Of a DNA stretch of 64,000 nucleotides, positions 16,117 through 24,819 are shown piece after piece. The notes beneath the pieces were generated by a model. That model saw nothing but the letters and a program-made list of their open reading frames with translations. It made no database searches and was not told the origin of the DNA. Made by a program: the position numbers and the translations under genes. The stretch is from the NCBI GenBank assembly GCA_041576815.1, contig JBFGKE010000001.1:124001-188000 (forward strand), in the 5' to 3' direction. Source of the stretch: SG8-38 sp041576815 (GTDB taxonomy: Bacteria; Myxococcota_A; Polyangia; Polyangiales; Houyiibacteriaceae). How positions within the stretch are numbered: position 1 is the first letter of the stretch; each line of letters starts with the position of its first letter.

Positions 16117-17522
16117 GCGGGGAGTCTGCGGACAAGCAGGCCCACGCTCGGCGCCGCCGCGCGCTGAGGGTTCCCATCACCGATATCCCACGGGCAAGTG
16201 CTGCCGATGCCGCCGAGCACATCGAGGACGGCAACGGATCCGCGCCACGCGTCTCGACGGTCGTCGAGCTCGACCCCCCGAGCGGAGTGACCACCTCGGT
16301 CGAGGAAGACCGGGACCCCACCGAGCCCACGTTCGTGACCGAGCCGGATCCGCTCGGTGGCGACGACGAGGAACGACCAGCCGCGGAAGAAACCTCCGAG
16401 CCTTCGATCGACGTGCTTTTCAGCGAGCCTCCGGGCGCCCAACCTTCGCCGACACCCGAGGCACGCTACAGCGAGCCGCCGGAGGAGCTGTTCCTCGAGG
16501 ACGCCGACGTCCTGTTCAGAAGCGACATCGCGCCGCCGCCCGACATGGCCGGCGACATGGTGATTCCAATCCCGAAGCCGCCGCCTCCCCCCGCGGAGTC
16601 GAGCGAGGCCAAGCCGCCGGACGTCGAGGCAGACGACGACGGTCCGTGGCACGAGCACTTCTTCGGCGAGGCCTACCTTCGTACGGTCCGGAGCGCGACC
16701 CCCAAGGAAGTGGCCGTCGAGTGCGATTTCATCGAAAAGGCGTTTCGCGTGCCGACGGGCTCGCGGGTGCTCGACGTCGGGTGCGGGCTCGGCGTACAAA
16801 CCGTGGAGCTCGCCTCGCGGGGATATCACGTCGTCGGCCTCGACATCTCGGCGACGATGGTGTCGCGCGCCTACGACGAGGCCGAAGACCGGGGGCTGCA
16901 GATCGATTTCGTGCGTGGGGACATGCGGGAAGCGACGTTCGAGCAGCCTTTCGATGGGCTTCTCTGCTGGGGTACGACGTTCGGCTACTTCGACGAAGAG
17001 GAAAACGAGCTGGCCGTCCGGCAGTTCCACCGCGCGCTCAAGCCCAACGGCGTGCTGCTGCTCGAGGTGGTCAACCGCGATTTCATGATCGCCTCGCAGC
17101 CGAATCAGGTGTGGTTCGAGGTCGACGGCGCGGTCTGCATGGAAGAGACCGACTTCGACTACCAGACGTCGCGCCTTCGCGTGAAGCGCCGCGTGGCAAA
17201 CCAGAGCGGCCAGCAGAACGACCGCCGGTACTCGATTCGGCTGTATGCGCTTCACGAAATGCAGGCGCTGCTCGAGCGCAACGGTTTTCGCGTCGACGAG
17301 GTCAGCGGCCGCGAGGCGACGCTCGGGATCTTCTTCGGCGTCCACTCGCCCAAGATGATCATCCGCGCGGAGCGCCTGCCGGGGCCCTTCGCCGACGAGG
17401 GCAACGAGCCCCCACAGACCTCGGCACCACCCGTGCCCAAGGGCGCGCTCCGCCCCTCGGAGTTCCCGGTCTCGGAACGGCCGCTGCCGACGGCGGACGA
17501 CGAGGAAGAGCCCGAGCCCTAA
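16113..17522 (+). CDS. Class I SAM-dependent methyltransferase with long disordered N-terminus
   Basis: Residues 1 to about 170 are acidic and Pro-rich, probably disordered. Residues from about 185 onward form a methyltransferase domain with motif I VLDVGCGLGVQTVELASRG and motif II HVVGLDISATMV, followed by FDGLLCWGTTFGYFDEEENE and PNGVLLLEVVNRDF. It overlaps the psd stop by 4 bases (GTGA), so it could act on a lipid such as phosphatidylethanolamine. That is inference from context, and the domain is equally compatible with other small-molecule substrates. The C-terminal 40 residues are again acidic and Pro-rich. Confidence 0.82.
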   Translation: MSGESADKQAHARRRRALRVPITDIPRASAADAAEHIEDGNGSAPRVSTVVELDPPSGVTTSVEEDRDPTEPTFVTEPDPLGGDDEERPAAEETSEPSIDVLFSEPPGAQPSPTPEARYSEPPEELFLEDADVLFRSDIAPPPDMAGDMVIPIPKPPPPPAESSEAKPPDVEADDDGPWHEHFFGEAYLRTVRSATPKEVAVECDFIEKAFRVPTGSRVLDVGCGLGVQTVELASRGYHVVGLDISATMVSRAYDEAEDRGLQIDFVRGDMREATFEQPFDGLLCWGTTFGYFDEEENELAVRQFHRALKPNGVLLLEVVNRDFMIASQPNQVWFEVDGAVCMEETDFDYQTSRLRVKRRVANQSGQQNDRRYSIRLYALHEMQALLERNGFRVDEVSGREATLGIFFGVHSPKMIIRAERLPGPFADEGNEPPQTSAPPVPKGALRPSEFPVSERPLPTADDEEEPEP

Positions 17523-17529
17523 TCTGGCG

Positions 17530-18111
17530 TTACTCCGTGAGCCCGTTGCCGGTGAGCACGTATTCCACGCGACAGGGGAGCGCCAAGAACGGGCCGCCGA
17601 GGGCGGCGACGGCGGGGGTGCAGTCCGAGCCGGTGAGCGGGACGATGTCGGTGGTTTGCGAACCGGTGAGCGTGATGAGCGTCGGGTCGATCCCCGCGTC
17701 CGCGCCGGGGTCCTCCGCGACGCCCCCGTCCGCGGCGTTTTCAATCGCCGTCTCGTCGACGACGAAGGTGAACACGTCGCGCTGCGTCACAGAGCAGCCG
17801 AGGTAGCCGCGGAAGCGATCGGGCTCGACCACCATCCAGCTTTGGCTCACTTGAAACGAGTACTGGTTGCCCTGGTGGATGCCCGCAAACATCGAGCCTC
17901 CGGTCCGGCGCCAATACGCGCGTCCGCCGTCTTCTTTTCGAAGCTCGAACTGGAGGTCCAGCGGGTCGGGCGCCGGAATCGCCGCCCCGCAGCTCTGCTC
18001 GACCATGAGCCCGACCGCATCGAACGTCCCCACGAGCTCACCGGGCGGCTCCTGGCCCTGATCCCAACAAGCGCAAGCCATCATCAGCAGCACGAGCGAT
18101 CCCCTACGCAT
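17530..18111 (-). CDS. Putative lipoprotein
   Basis: The 193-residue product starts MRRGSLVLLMMACACWDQG, a short signal sequence with a lipobox-like MACAC, so export and lipidation at a Cys near position 13 or 15 are likely. The mature part has no family I recognise. It contains three further Cys residues and an acidic Ala/Gly/Asp-rich linker (ENAADGGVAEDPGADAGID). It converges on the methyltransferase gene with a 7-base gap, and its start lies 48 bases beyond the tonB stop codon in the divergent-strand order. Confidence 0.6.
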   Translation of the reverse strand: MRRGSLVLLMMACACWDQGQEPPGELVGTFDAVGLMVEQSCGAAIPAPDPLDLQFELRKEDGGRAYWRRTGGSMFAGIHQGNQYSFQVSQSWMVVEPDRFRGYLGCSVTQRDVFTFVVDETAIENAADGGVAEDPGADAGIDPTLITLTGSQTTDIVPLTGSDCTPAVAALGGPFLALPCRVEYVLTGNGLTE

Positions 18112-18159
18112 GAGGCACGCGTACCGTCACCCCGGCGCTCCAGTCAAAGAAACCGCGGC

Positions 18160-18972
18160 TTAGTACCGAATCTCGAACCCGCACCGATACGTCACCCGCG
18201 TCGTCACCGGCTTGCCGTCCGGACCGAGAGGCGGCTTCCACTTTTCCCCGCGCAGCGCCTGCACACAGGCCTTGCCGAACCCGTAGCCCTTCGGGTCTTC
18301 CGAGATGATGCGGATGTTCGCGGGCATGCCGTTCGAACGGATCTCCAGCCGCGTGGAGACGGTTCCCTCCACGCCCTCTTGGCTGGCCGCCTCAGGGTAG
18401 AGCTTTTCGAGCTTTCGCTTCAAAGGTGGCGGAATCGGCTGCCTTGAAAGGTCGCCCACCTCGACGACGGTGCCGTCGCCGGTGCCGCCCACGACGCCTC
18501 CGACCACGCCGTCTCGGCTTCGTCCCGTCGCCACGGCGTCGGGGCGGCCGATCGGTCCCGCGCGGCTCTCACCCGACCCCGGATCCATCTCCCACGACGA
18601 CGGCTCGTCGCCCTCGTTCGTGAGGACGATGTTGTCGAACGTCACCGGCGTCTCGGGTGCGGCCGCCGGCGGTTTTTCGGGCGCCTTTCGGGGCTCTTTG
18701 GGCGCGCGGAACGTCTTCGGCTTCGGCGGTGGCTCGACCCGCTCGGGCTCCTCGGGCTCCGGGGCCTCCTCGTCCTCCACGATCTCGGGCTCGGGCGGCT
18801 CCGGCTCCTCTTCGACGATGGCGACCGCCACCGAGTCGGGCGGGTCAGGTGTGCCCCGGCTGGATGACGCCGGAGGCATCAGCCCGAGAAAGGCGACGTG
18901 GGTCGCAATCGCGAGCACGACCCAACCCGCTTCGAGCGACCAGGACGACAGGTTCTCGAGGGGGCTCGACAT
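18160..18972 (-). CDS. tonB: TonB-family energy transducer
   Basis: TonB couples the inner-membrane proton-motive force to outer-membrane receptors. The 270-residue product has one N-terminal membrane helix (about residues 15-33, VVLAIATHVAFLGLM), then a Pro/Glu-rich periplasmic linker (EEEPEPPEPEIVEDEEAPEP), and a C-terminal TonB domain with EGVEGTVSTRLEIRSNGMP and CVQALRGEKWKPPLGPDGKP. It lies 20 bases after exbD on the same strand, so exbB-exbD-tonB form an operon. No TonB-dependent receptor is in the window, so the cargo is unknown. Confidence 0.9.
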   Translation of the reverse strand: MSSPLENLSSWSLEAGWVVLAIATHVAFLGLMPPASSSRGTPDPPDSVAVAIVEEEPEPPEPEIVEDEEAPEPEEPERVEPPPKPKTFRAPKEPRKAPEKPPAAAPETPVTFDNIVLTNEGDEPSSWEMDPGSGESRAGPIGRPDAVATGRSRDGVVGGVVGGTGDGTVVEVGDLSRQPIPPPLKRKLEKLYPEAASQEGVEGTVSTRLEIRSNGMPANIRIISEDPKGYGFGKACVQALRGEKWKPPLGPDGKPVTTRVTYRCGFEIRY

Positions 18973-18992
18973 CGGCTCGACAGCAGCGTGAC

Positions 18993-19412
<420 letters not shown>

Positions 19413-19414
19413 GA

Positions 19415-20059
19415 CTAGCGACGCCCCCGGCCGTCGTTGCCTTTGATGTGGGCGAGCAGCTCGCGCCCGAGTGCATCGGCCCACGTGAGCCGGTAGCGGA
19501 TCAAACGCTGGAAGTAATTGAAGAAGGCGACCGCGGGGAGGGCGACCAGGATGCCGATGGCGGTGGCGACGAGCGCCTCGCCGATCTCGGTCATCAGCCC
19601 GCTGGTCACTTTGCCAGCGCTTTCGTCGAGGACGTGGAACGCCTTGATCACGCCGATGACGGTGCCCAGCAGGCCGACGAACGGGGCGTTGTTGCCGACC
19701 GTGCCGAGGAAGCCGAGGTTGCGCTCCATCTGAGTGCGGGCGATCGAGGCCTCCCCCTGAAGCCGCTCTTCGACGGCCTCGGGGCCATCGTCAACTGCCT
19801 CGATACCCGAGTGGACGATGCGCGCCTGAAACGACCGGGACTGGGAGAGGCGTTCGCGCGCCCCCGACAGGTCGTTCTTGGCGAGGTGGAGCCTGAGGTC
19901 CTCTTGAAGCTTTCGCACGTCTTCGCGAGAGACGAAGAAGTAGTAGACGCGCTCGAATATGATGGCGACGCCGATGATCGAAAGAAGGACGAGAAGCCAC
20001 ATGACCCACGTTGCGCCGAGCATGGCGAAGGCAGTGAGTCGTTCTTGAATGTCGAGCAT
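19415..20059 (-). CDS. exbB: MotA/TolQ/ExbB proton channel protein
   Basis: This 214-residue inner-membrane protein has three predicted membrane helices: residues 17-36 (TWVMWLLVLLSIIGVAIIFE), a central one in GTVGNNAPFVGLLGTVIGVI, and a third in VATAIGILVALPAVAFFNYF. The TVGNNAPFVGLLGTVIGVI segment is the ExbB/TolQ proton-channel signature. It is the first gene of the exbB-exbD-tonB operon. The promoter should lie in the gap between it and truD (20060-20085) or within truD, which is on the same strand upstream. Confidence 0.95.
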   Translation of the reverse strand: MLDIQERLTAFAMLGATWVMWLLVLLSIIGVAIIFERVYYFFVSREDVRKLQEDLRLHLAKNDLSGARERLSQSRSFQARIVHSGIEAVDDGPEAVEERLQGEASIARTQMERNLGFLGTVGNNAPFVGLLGTVIGVIKAFHVLDESAGKVTSGLMTEIGEALVATAIGILVALPAVAFFNYFQRLIRYRLTWADALGRELLAHIKGNDGRGRR

Positions 20060-20085
20060 AGGTCTCCTCGGGTGGAAGCGCGCTT

Positions 20086-21147
20086 TTAGCCGGTCTTGGG
20101 AGGGTGCGCATCCCGCTTCAGGATTTCCCGCATCAATATGGTCGCGTACGAGCCGGCGGGTAGGGTGAAATCGAGGTCGACCGTGCGATCACTCACACTC
20201 ACCCCTATTTTTGCGACGGGAACGCGCACGAAACGACGTGCGCCCGGCGCGATGCGCCGCCATTGCGCGAGGCGTTCGGGCGTCAATCCAGACGCCTCGA
20301 GAACGGCTTCTTCACGCTTGCGCGACTCACCCTCGGGCCACCGCATCTTGGCTCCGAAGATCGGGCCGGTGGGGCTGATCTCCCAGAACCGCGCGCGCTC
20401 CTGCGCCTCGTCGACGTCCTCGGCGATGAAGAGCCCTCCCGAGCCGTGCTTCTTCACCAGGTCACCCACGAAAACCTGTCCGAGCGTCGAGGTTTGCACG
20501 CGTTCCGCCACGCAGCGGTTGAAGAGCTCGGCCTGAAGCGCGGAGATCTGGAGCTTTCGCTGGAAGCGGCTTCGCGGTGGCCGCGCGTCGCCGAGCACCC
20601 AGCGAAGGGCCCGCTCCGCGTTGTCGCCTTCCCGGCCGAATCGCTGCGCCCCGTAGTAGTTGGGCAGTCCATGGGTTTTGACGATCGACAACACCTGGCG
20701 GAGGTCCGGTATTCTCGCGGGGTCGATCTGGCGCAGGCGCAGGCGGAAGCGGTTGGCCCGTAGATGACCGGTTCGAAGCTTGTGGGGGTGGCGGGCCGCG
20801 TCGAGGACGCGGACGCCGTCCACGGAGGCGTCGAGCAGCGCCTCCGGGGTGGTTCCGTGCAGGCTGACCCACTGCGTGGCGACAGCGACGCGATCTTTGA
20901 GCCCTGCCCAACCAGCCCGATCGGGGTCCGCGCCCACCGCGCCGCAGAGCGCGCGCACGGCGTCCGGGGTGGTTCGGTCGCGCTTCTCGATTCGCGCAAA
21001 GACGTGGTCCCCGGTGCCTGCTGGCGGGTATGCCGGGATCTCGTCGACCACGAAGTCCTCTGGGGAGGTGCGAAAGGCGGCATCCACGGGGTCCACCGAG
21101 GTCGTGACGAACGGGAGCATCGGATTCCGCGAGGGTCTGTAGACCAT
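20086..21147 (-). CDS. truD: tRNA pseudouridine(13) synthase TruD
   Basis: TruD converts U13 of certain tRNAs to pseudouridine. Visible features are the catalytic Asp in GWAGLKDRVAVATQWVS, the N-terminal SPEDFVVDEIPAYPPAGTGDH, the TRUD insertion region, and the NYYGAQRFGREGDNAERALRWVLG motif. The C-terminal part ends with FTLPAGSYATILMREILK. The start is uncertain: ATG 21147 overlaps the divergent beta-lactamase-like start, ATG 21120 gives MLPFVTTSV, and the frame runs to 21201. About 353 residues from 21147 fit the family. exbB follows 26 bases downstream. Confidence 0.93.
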   Translation of the reverse strand: MVYRPSRNPMLPFVTTSVDPVDAAFRTSPEDFVVDEIPAYPPAGTGDHVFARIEKRDRTTPDAVRALCGAVGADPDRAGWAGLKDRVAVATQWVSLHGTTPEALLDASVDGVRVLDAARHPHKLRTGHLRANRFRLRLRQIDPARIPDLRQVLSIVKTHGLPNYYGAQRFGREGDNAERALRWVLGDARPPRSRFQRKLQISALQAELFNRCVAERVQTSTLGQVFVGDLVKKHGSGGLFIAEDVDEAQERARFWEISPTGPIFGAKMRWPEGESRKREEAVLEASGLTPERLAQWRRIAPGARRFVRVPVAKIGVSVSDRTVDLDFTLPAGSYATILMREILKRDAHPPKTG

Positions 21148-22273
21148 GGCGCCTTCATTGGGTAGAGACCCGAGGGTGGGGCTGGACGACGCCACGCACA
21201 TCGCGGACGTGCTTCGGGCGGAGCTCGCGTCGGGCTGCGCGCAGGGGGTGTTTCCAGGTGCGAGCGCGTGTGTGGCGGCGTGGCGCGAGGACCGTTGGTC
21301 GTATGTCGACGCGGTTGCGGGGGCTCTTGATGAGGGCGCCGGGCCGGTGACGACGGATACCGTTTACGACCTCGCGTCGCTCACCAAGCCTTGGGTGGCG
21401 ATGTCGGCGCTACGTCTTCATCACGCGGGCGTCTTCGACCTCGGCGCTCGCGTCGACGCCCTGGTGCCGGAGGCGCGAGGATTCCGCGTGGGGGAACGCG
21501 TGTGGGAGGAAGTGCTCAGCCACCGGGCCGGTCTCGACGCCTGGGTGCCCTTTTACGAGACGCTGCCCGAAGCGCCGGGCACCGACGCGGCGAAGGCTTG
21601 GATCCTCGGGGAGCTGGTTTCGCACTACGACCCGAATCGGGTCGGGACCTCGGTCTATAGCGACCTCGGATACATTCTTGCCGGGGTCGCGATCGCACGC
21701 GCCGCGGGCGCGCCCTTGAACGAAGTGGTCACGGGCGAGCTCGCCGCGCCGCTCGGCCTCGAGGACGCAGTGTTCTTCGGGACGGCGCGCGCGGACGACG
21801 GGTGGAAGACGCGATGCGCGCCGACCGGGAAGTCGGCGTGGCGCCAGCGGACGCTCGTTGGGGAAGTGCACGACGATAATTGCGCCGCGCTCGGCGGGGT
21901 GGCCGGGCATGCGGGAATGTTTGGCCTGGCGCGCGCGGTGGCGACGTTTGGGGCGGCCTGCGTCAACGCGTGGCACGGTCGCCGCGGCGCCTCCGAGGAG
22001 GCGATGATCCACCACGCGACGGCACCCCGGCCGGGCGGCTCTCATCGTTTGGGATGGGACGGCAAGACCGACGAGGGAAGCGCCGCTGGATCGAGGTTCG
22101 AGCGAAGCGCGTTCGGCCACCTGGGCTTCACCGGAACCTCGCTCTGGTGCGACCCTCGCCGCGAGCTCGTCGTCGCGCTCCTCACGAACCGAGTCGCCTG
22201 CTCCGAGGACAACACCGCAATCAAAGCCTTCCGCCCCACCTTCCACGACGCAATCGTCGCCACCCTCGGCTAG
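21146..22273 (+). CDS. Serine beta-lactamase/esterase-fold (class C-like) hydrolase
   Basis: The protein belongs to the beta-lactamase family (class C, penicillin-binding-like esterases). The nucleophile motif SLTK (Ser78-Lys81) is present, a YSD triad (Tyr171) replaces the YxN motif, and the third box reads HLGFTGT. No signal peptide is visible at the chosen start, so it may be cytoplasmic and act as an esterase or peptidase rather than as an antibiotic-resistance enzyme. GTG 21176 is an alternative start. It is divergent from truD, with overlapping 5' ends, and is followed by a REP-like palindrome. Confidence 0.85.
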   Translation: MAPSLGRDPRVGLDDATHIADVLRAELASGCAQGVFPGASACVAAWREDRWSYVDAVAGALDEGAGPVTTDTVYDLASLTKPWVAMSALRLHHAGVFDLGARVDALVPEARGFRVGERVWEEVLSHRAGLDAWVPFYETLPEAPGTDAAKAWILGELVSHYDPNRVGTSVYSDLGYILAGVAIARAAGAPLNEVVTGELAAPLGLEDAVFFGTARADDGWKTRCAPTGKSAWRQRTLVGEVHDDNCAALGGVAGHAGMFGLARAVATFGAACVNAWHGRRGASEEAMIHHATAPRPGGSHRLGWDGKTDEGSAAGSRFERSAFGHLGFTGTSLWCDPRRELVVALLTNRVACSEDNTAIKAFRPTFHDAIVATLG

Positions 22274-22301
22274 ACACAACAGCGTCAGCGCCGAAACCGC
22301 C

Positions 22302-24521
22302 TCACCGCTCCTGAAAAAGGGGACTGTCCCCTTTTTCTTGGAGGCGTGCGAATAGGTTGGAGTTGGTTTCGTAGGAGAGGGCGTTTCGGGCGGCGCGGGC
22401 GATGGCGCGGGGGTCGCCTATCAGGACCACGAGCTGCTTGGCACGGGTGAGGGCCGTGTAGAGGAGGGCGCGGTTCAGCAGCACGAAGTGGGCGTTGTGA
22501 AGCACGATGACGGCGGCCGGGAACTCGCTTCCTTGCACCTTGTGCACCGTGCACGCGTAGGCGAGTGAAATCGCATCGAGCTCGTCGGCCTGGTACTGGG
22601 CCTCCCGCCCGTCGAAACGCACGTAGGTGACGCCCCCCTCGATACGATGCACCTCGCCGAGGTCGCCGTTGTACACCTCCTTGTCGTAGTCGTTCCGAAG
22701 CTGCATCACCTTGTCGCCCCGCCGAAACGATGCGGGCGCGGTCGATGCGCCTTCCGCGGGATTGAAGGTCTCCTGGAGGACCTCGTTGAGCCGGATCGTC
22801 CCAAGAGGCCCTCGCCGCATCGGCGTCATCACCTGCACGTCGGTCAGCGGGTCCAGCCCGTACGCCACCGACATGCGCCGCAATGACTGCACCACCCGCT
22901 CGGTGATCGTCTCCGGGTCTGTCGCGGGAATCAAAAACAGATCCCCATCGCCCTTGGTGCCGCTCGGCGTAGGCTCAGGCATGCCGCCTTCGAGCACCGC
23001 GTGGGCACCTCGCACGATCGCGCTCTGCTGCGCCTGGCGAAACACCTCCTGGAGACGAATCGTCGTGCAGATGCGCGACGCGATCAGGTCACGAAGCGGT
23101 TGGCCGGGCCCGACCGGCGGCAGCTGGTCGATGTCTCCGACCAGCACGAGCGTCGTCCCCGGCGCGATCGCGGCAAGAAGCTGCGACGCGAGCCGAATGT
23201 CGAGCATGGACGCCTCGTCGACCAGCACGAGGTCCGCGTCGAGCGGCGAGCGTGCGTTTCGGTTGAAGTGCCCCGTGGCGGGGTTCCACTCGAGCAGGCG
23301 GTGAATGGTCTTGGCCTCGATGCCCGCAGCCTCGGAAAGCCGCTTTGCAGCTCTCCCGGTCGGCGCGCAGAGCGCCACCCGGCGGTCGAGAGCCTCGTGC
23401 GCCCGAACGATCGCGCGAACCGTCGTCGTCTTGCCTGTGCCGGGACCACCCGTGAGAACCAGCAAGTGCGTGCCGAGGGACGCCTCGACCGCACCGCGCT
23501 GGGCGTCGCTGAGATTCGGGTCGTGCGTTTTGAGCGGCTGACGCACTTCCGGGCGCTGGGCGAGCTCGCGGAGCGCGTCGGCGACGATGAGCTCGGCACG
23601 ATGGAGCGGTGGGGGGTAGACGGCGCCGTCCTCGATCGTGACCAAGCCCCGCAGCTGCAGCTGGGAGAGCGCCTCGTCGAGGGCGAGGGCGGGCACATCG
23701 AGCTGCGCAAGCCCGTCCTCGAGCTGGCCGCGCGTGGCAAAGACGTGTCCGTCGTCGACGGCTTTGCCGACCAGGTGCAGGATCGCGCCCTGCACCCGGC
23801 GAAGGTCGTCTCCCGCGATCCCGAGAGCCTCCGCGATCCGGTCCGCCGTCCGAAAGCCGATGCCCCGGATCTGCTCGGCCACGATGTACGGATCGTCACG
23901 CACGATCCGAGGCGCATCCGGTCCGTACTTGCGCACGATTTCTCGCGCCGTCGCCGGCCCCATCCCGAGCGCGTGCAGGAAGCTCATCGTTTCCGCCTCG
24001 ATGCGACGCTGCCGGACGGCCTTGGCGATCGATTCAGCGCGCTGCTTTCCGATGCCGGAGACCTCGCGCAGGCGCGCCGACTGCGTGGCGATCACGTCGA
24101 GCGTGTCGGGGCCGAAGCGCTCGACGAGGCGGGCTGCGAGCGCGGGGCCGATGCCCGGGATCAGCCCCGAGCCGAGGTAGCGCGCGATCCCCTTTTCGGT
24201 CGACGGGATGGTCGGCGTGAACGAGCTCACCCGAAAGCGAGGGCCGTACACGGCGTGCTGTGTCCATCGCCCGACGAGGCGAACGTTTTCGCCGGCGGCG
24301 ATTTGGCCCAGATCCCCGACCGCCGTATGCGTGGGGGAAAGCTCGTCGTCGGGGTCGACCCCGAGCCGAACCACCGCAAAGCTTCCGTCATCACTCCGGA
24401 AAAGGACGTCCTCGACGACGCCTTCCAGCACTTGGTCTGACTCCGGAGACCCCACGATCACTGGGGAATCTACCAGTCTTGGCCTGCAAACGCTCTTGGG
24501 CCGTGCTTTGTCGAGAACCAT
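22302..24521 (-). CDS. recD2: RecD2-type superfamily 1 DNA helicase
   Basis: RecD2 is a 5'-3' SF1B helicase found outside RecBCD. The product (739 residues) has the RecD2 N-terminal region with helix-hairpin-helix motifs (YLGSGLIPGIGPALAARLVE; FGPDTLDVIATQSARLREVS). The Walker A is LTGGPGTGKTTTVRA, followed by DLVLVDEASMLD (Walker B), VGDIDQLPPVGPG, and the UvrD-like C-terminal AYACTVHKVQGSEFPAAVIV and YTALTRAKQLVVLIGD. The last residues, EKGDSPLFQER, are encoded by a REP-like palindrome (22313-22337), so the original C-terminus may have been replaced. Confidence 0.95.
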   Translation of the reverse strand: MVLDKARPKSVCRPRLVDSPVIVGSPESDQVLEGVVEDVLFRSDDGSFAVVRLGVDPDDELSPTHTAVGDLGQIAAGENVRLVGRWTQHAVYGPRFRVSSFTPTIPSTEKGIARYLGSGLIPGIGPALAARLVERFGPDTLDVIATQSARLREVSGIGKQRAESIAKAVRQRRIEAETMSFLHALGMGPATAREIVRKYGPDAPRIVRDDPYIVAEQIRGIGFRTADRIAEALGIAGDDLRRVQGAILHLVGKAVDDGHVFATRGQLEDGLAQLDVPALALDEALSQLQLRGLVTIEDGAVYPPPLHRAELIVADALRELAQRPEVRQPLKTHDPNLSDAQRGAVEASLGTHLLVLTGGPGTGKTTTVRAIVRAHEALDRRVALCAPTGRAAKRLSEAAGIEAKTIHRLLEWNPATGHFNRNARSPLDADLVLVDEASMLDIRLASQLLAAIAPGTTLVLVGDIDQLPPVGPGQPLRDLIASRICTTIRLQEVFRQAQQSAIVRGAHAVLEGGMPEPTPSGTKGDGDLFLIPATDPETITERVVQSLRRMSVAYGLDPLTDVQVMTPMRRGPLGTIRLNEVLQETFNPAEGASTAPASFRRGDKVMQLRNDYDKEVYNGDLGEVHRIEGGVTYVRFDGREAQYQADELDAISLAYACTVHKVQGSEFPAAVIVLHNAHFVLLNRALLYTALTRAKQLVVLIGDPRAIARAARNALSYETNSNLFARLQEKGDSPLFQER
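22313..22337. repeat. REP-like palindrome at the 3' end of recD2
   Basis: A 25-bp palindrome, GAAAAAGGGGACTGTCCC followed by CTTTTTC, the same core as the unit at 12262-12284 with one base changed at the centre. It lies inside the last codons of recD2 and between two convergent genes, so it may also act as a transcription terminator. Confidence 0.8.
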
Positions 24522-24561
24522 CCATTAGGATTAAGAGCAGCCCGTTACACCTTGGAGGGGA

Positions 24562-24765
24562 ATGGCAACTCGACCACGGATGAGTGCACCGATCGGCCGG
24601 CTTCGCGTCCGCCCGACCGAGACCCGGCCCAAGCGCGTCTCCGGCGGACCCTGGGAACCCGCCGACCCGCCGTCCGCGGCCGACGTGACCGAGGAAGACG
24701 AGAGCGCGCGCGACGGCGCGCCGCCGAGCTTCTATCCGTTTCCACTCAAAAGAGCAGGCGGCTAA
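24562..24765 (+). CDS. Small hypothetical protein
   Basis: A 67-residue frame with a Gly/Ala-rich Shine-Dalgarno stretch GGAGGGGA ending 2 bases before the ATG at 24562. The spacing is short, and ATG 24580 is an alternative. The product is Pro/Arg/Glu-rich, lacks membrane segments and looks disordered (TRPKRVSGGPWEPADPPSAA). It lies between recD2, from which it diverges, and the MinD-like fusion gene 54 bases downstream, so it may be the first gene of that operon. I recognise no family. Confidence 0.45.
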   Translation: MATRPRMSAPIGRLRVRPTETRPKRVSGGPWEPADPPSAADVTEEDESARDGAPPSFYPFPLKRAGG

Positions 24766-24819
24766 GAGGCTGGCGCCGGCTTCGTTGCGCCCAAAACGCG
24801 CAATTGGTAAGAGCGCTCG

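Noticed and set aside
21146..22273. Antibiotic-resistance beta-lactamase
   Set aside because: No signal peptide is visible and the motifs (SLTK, YSD) suit esterase or peptidase relatives of class C enzymes just as well.
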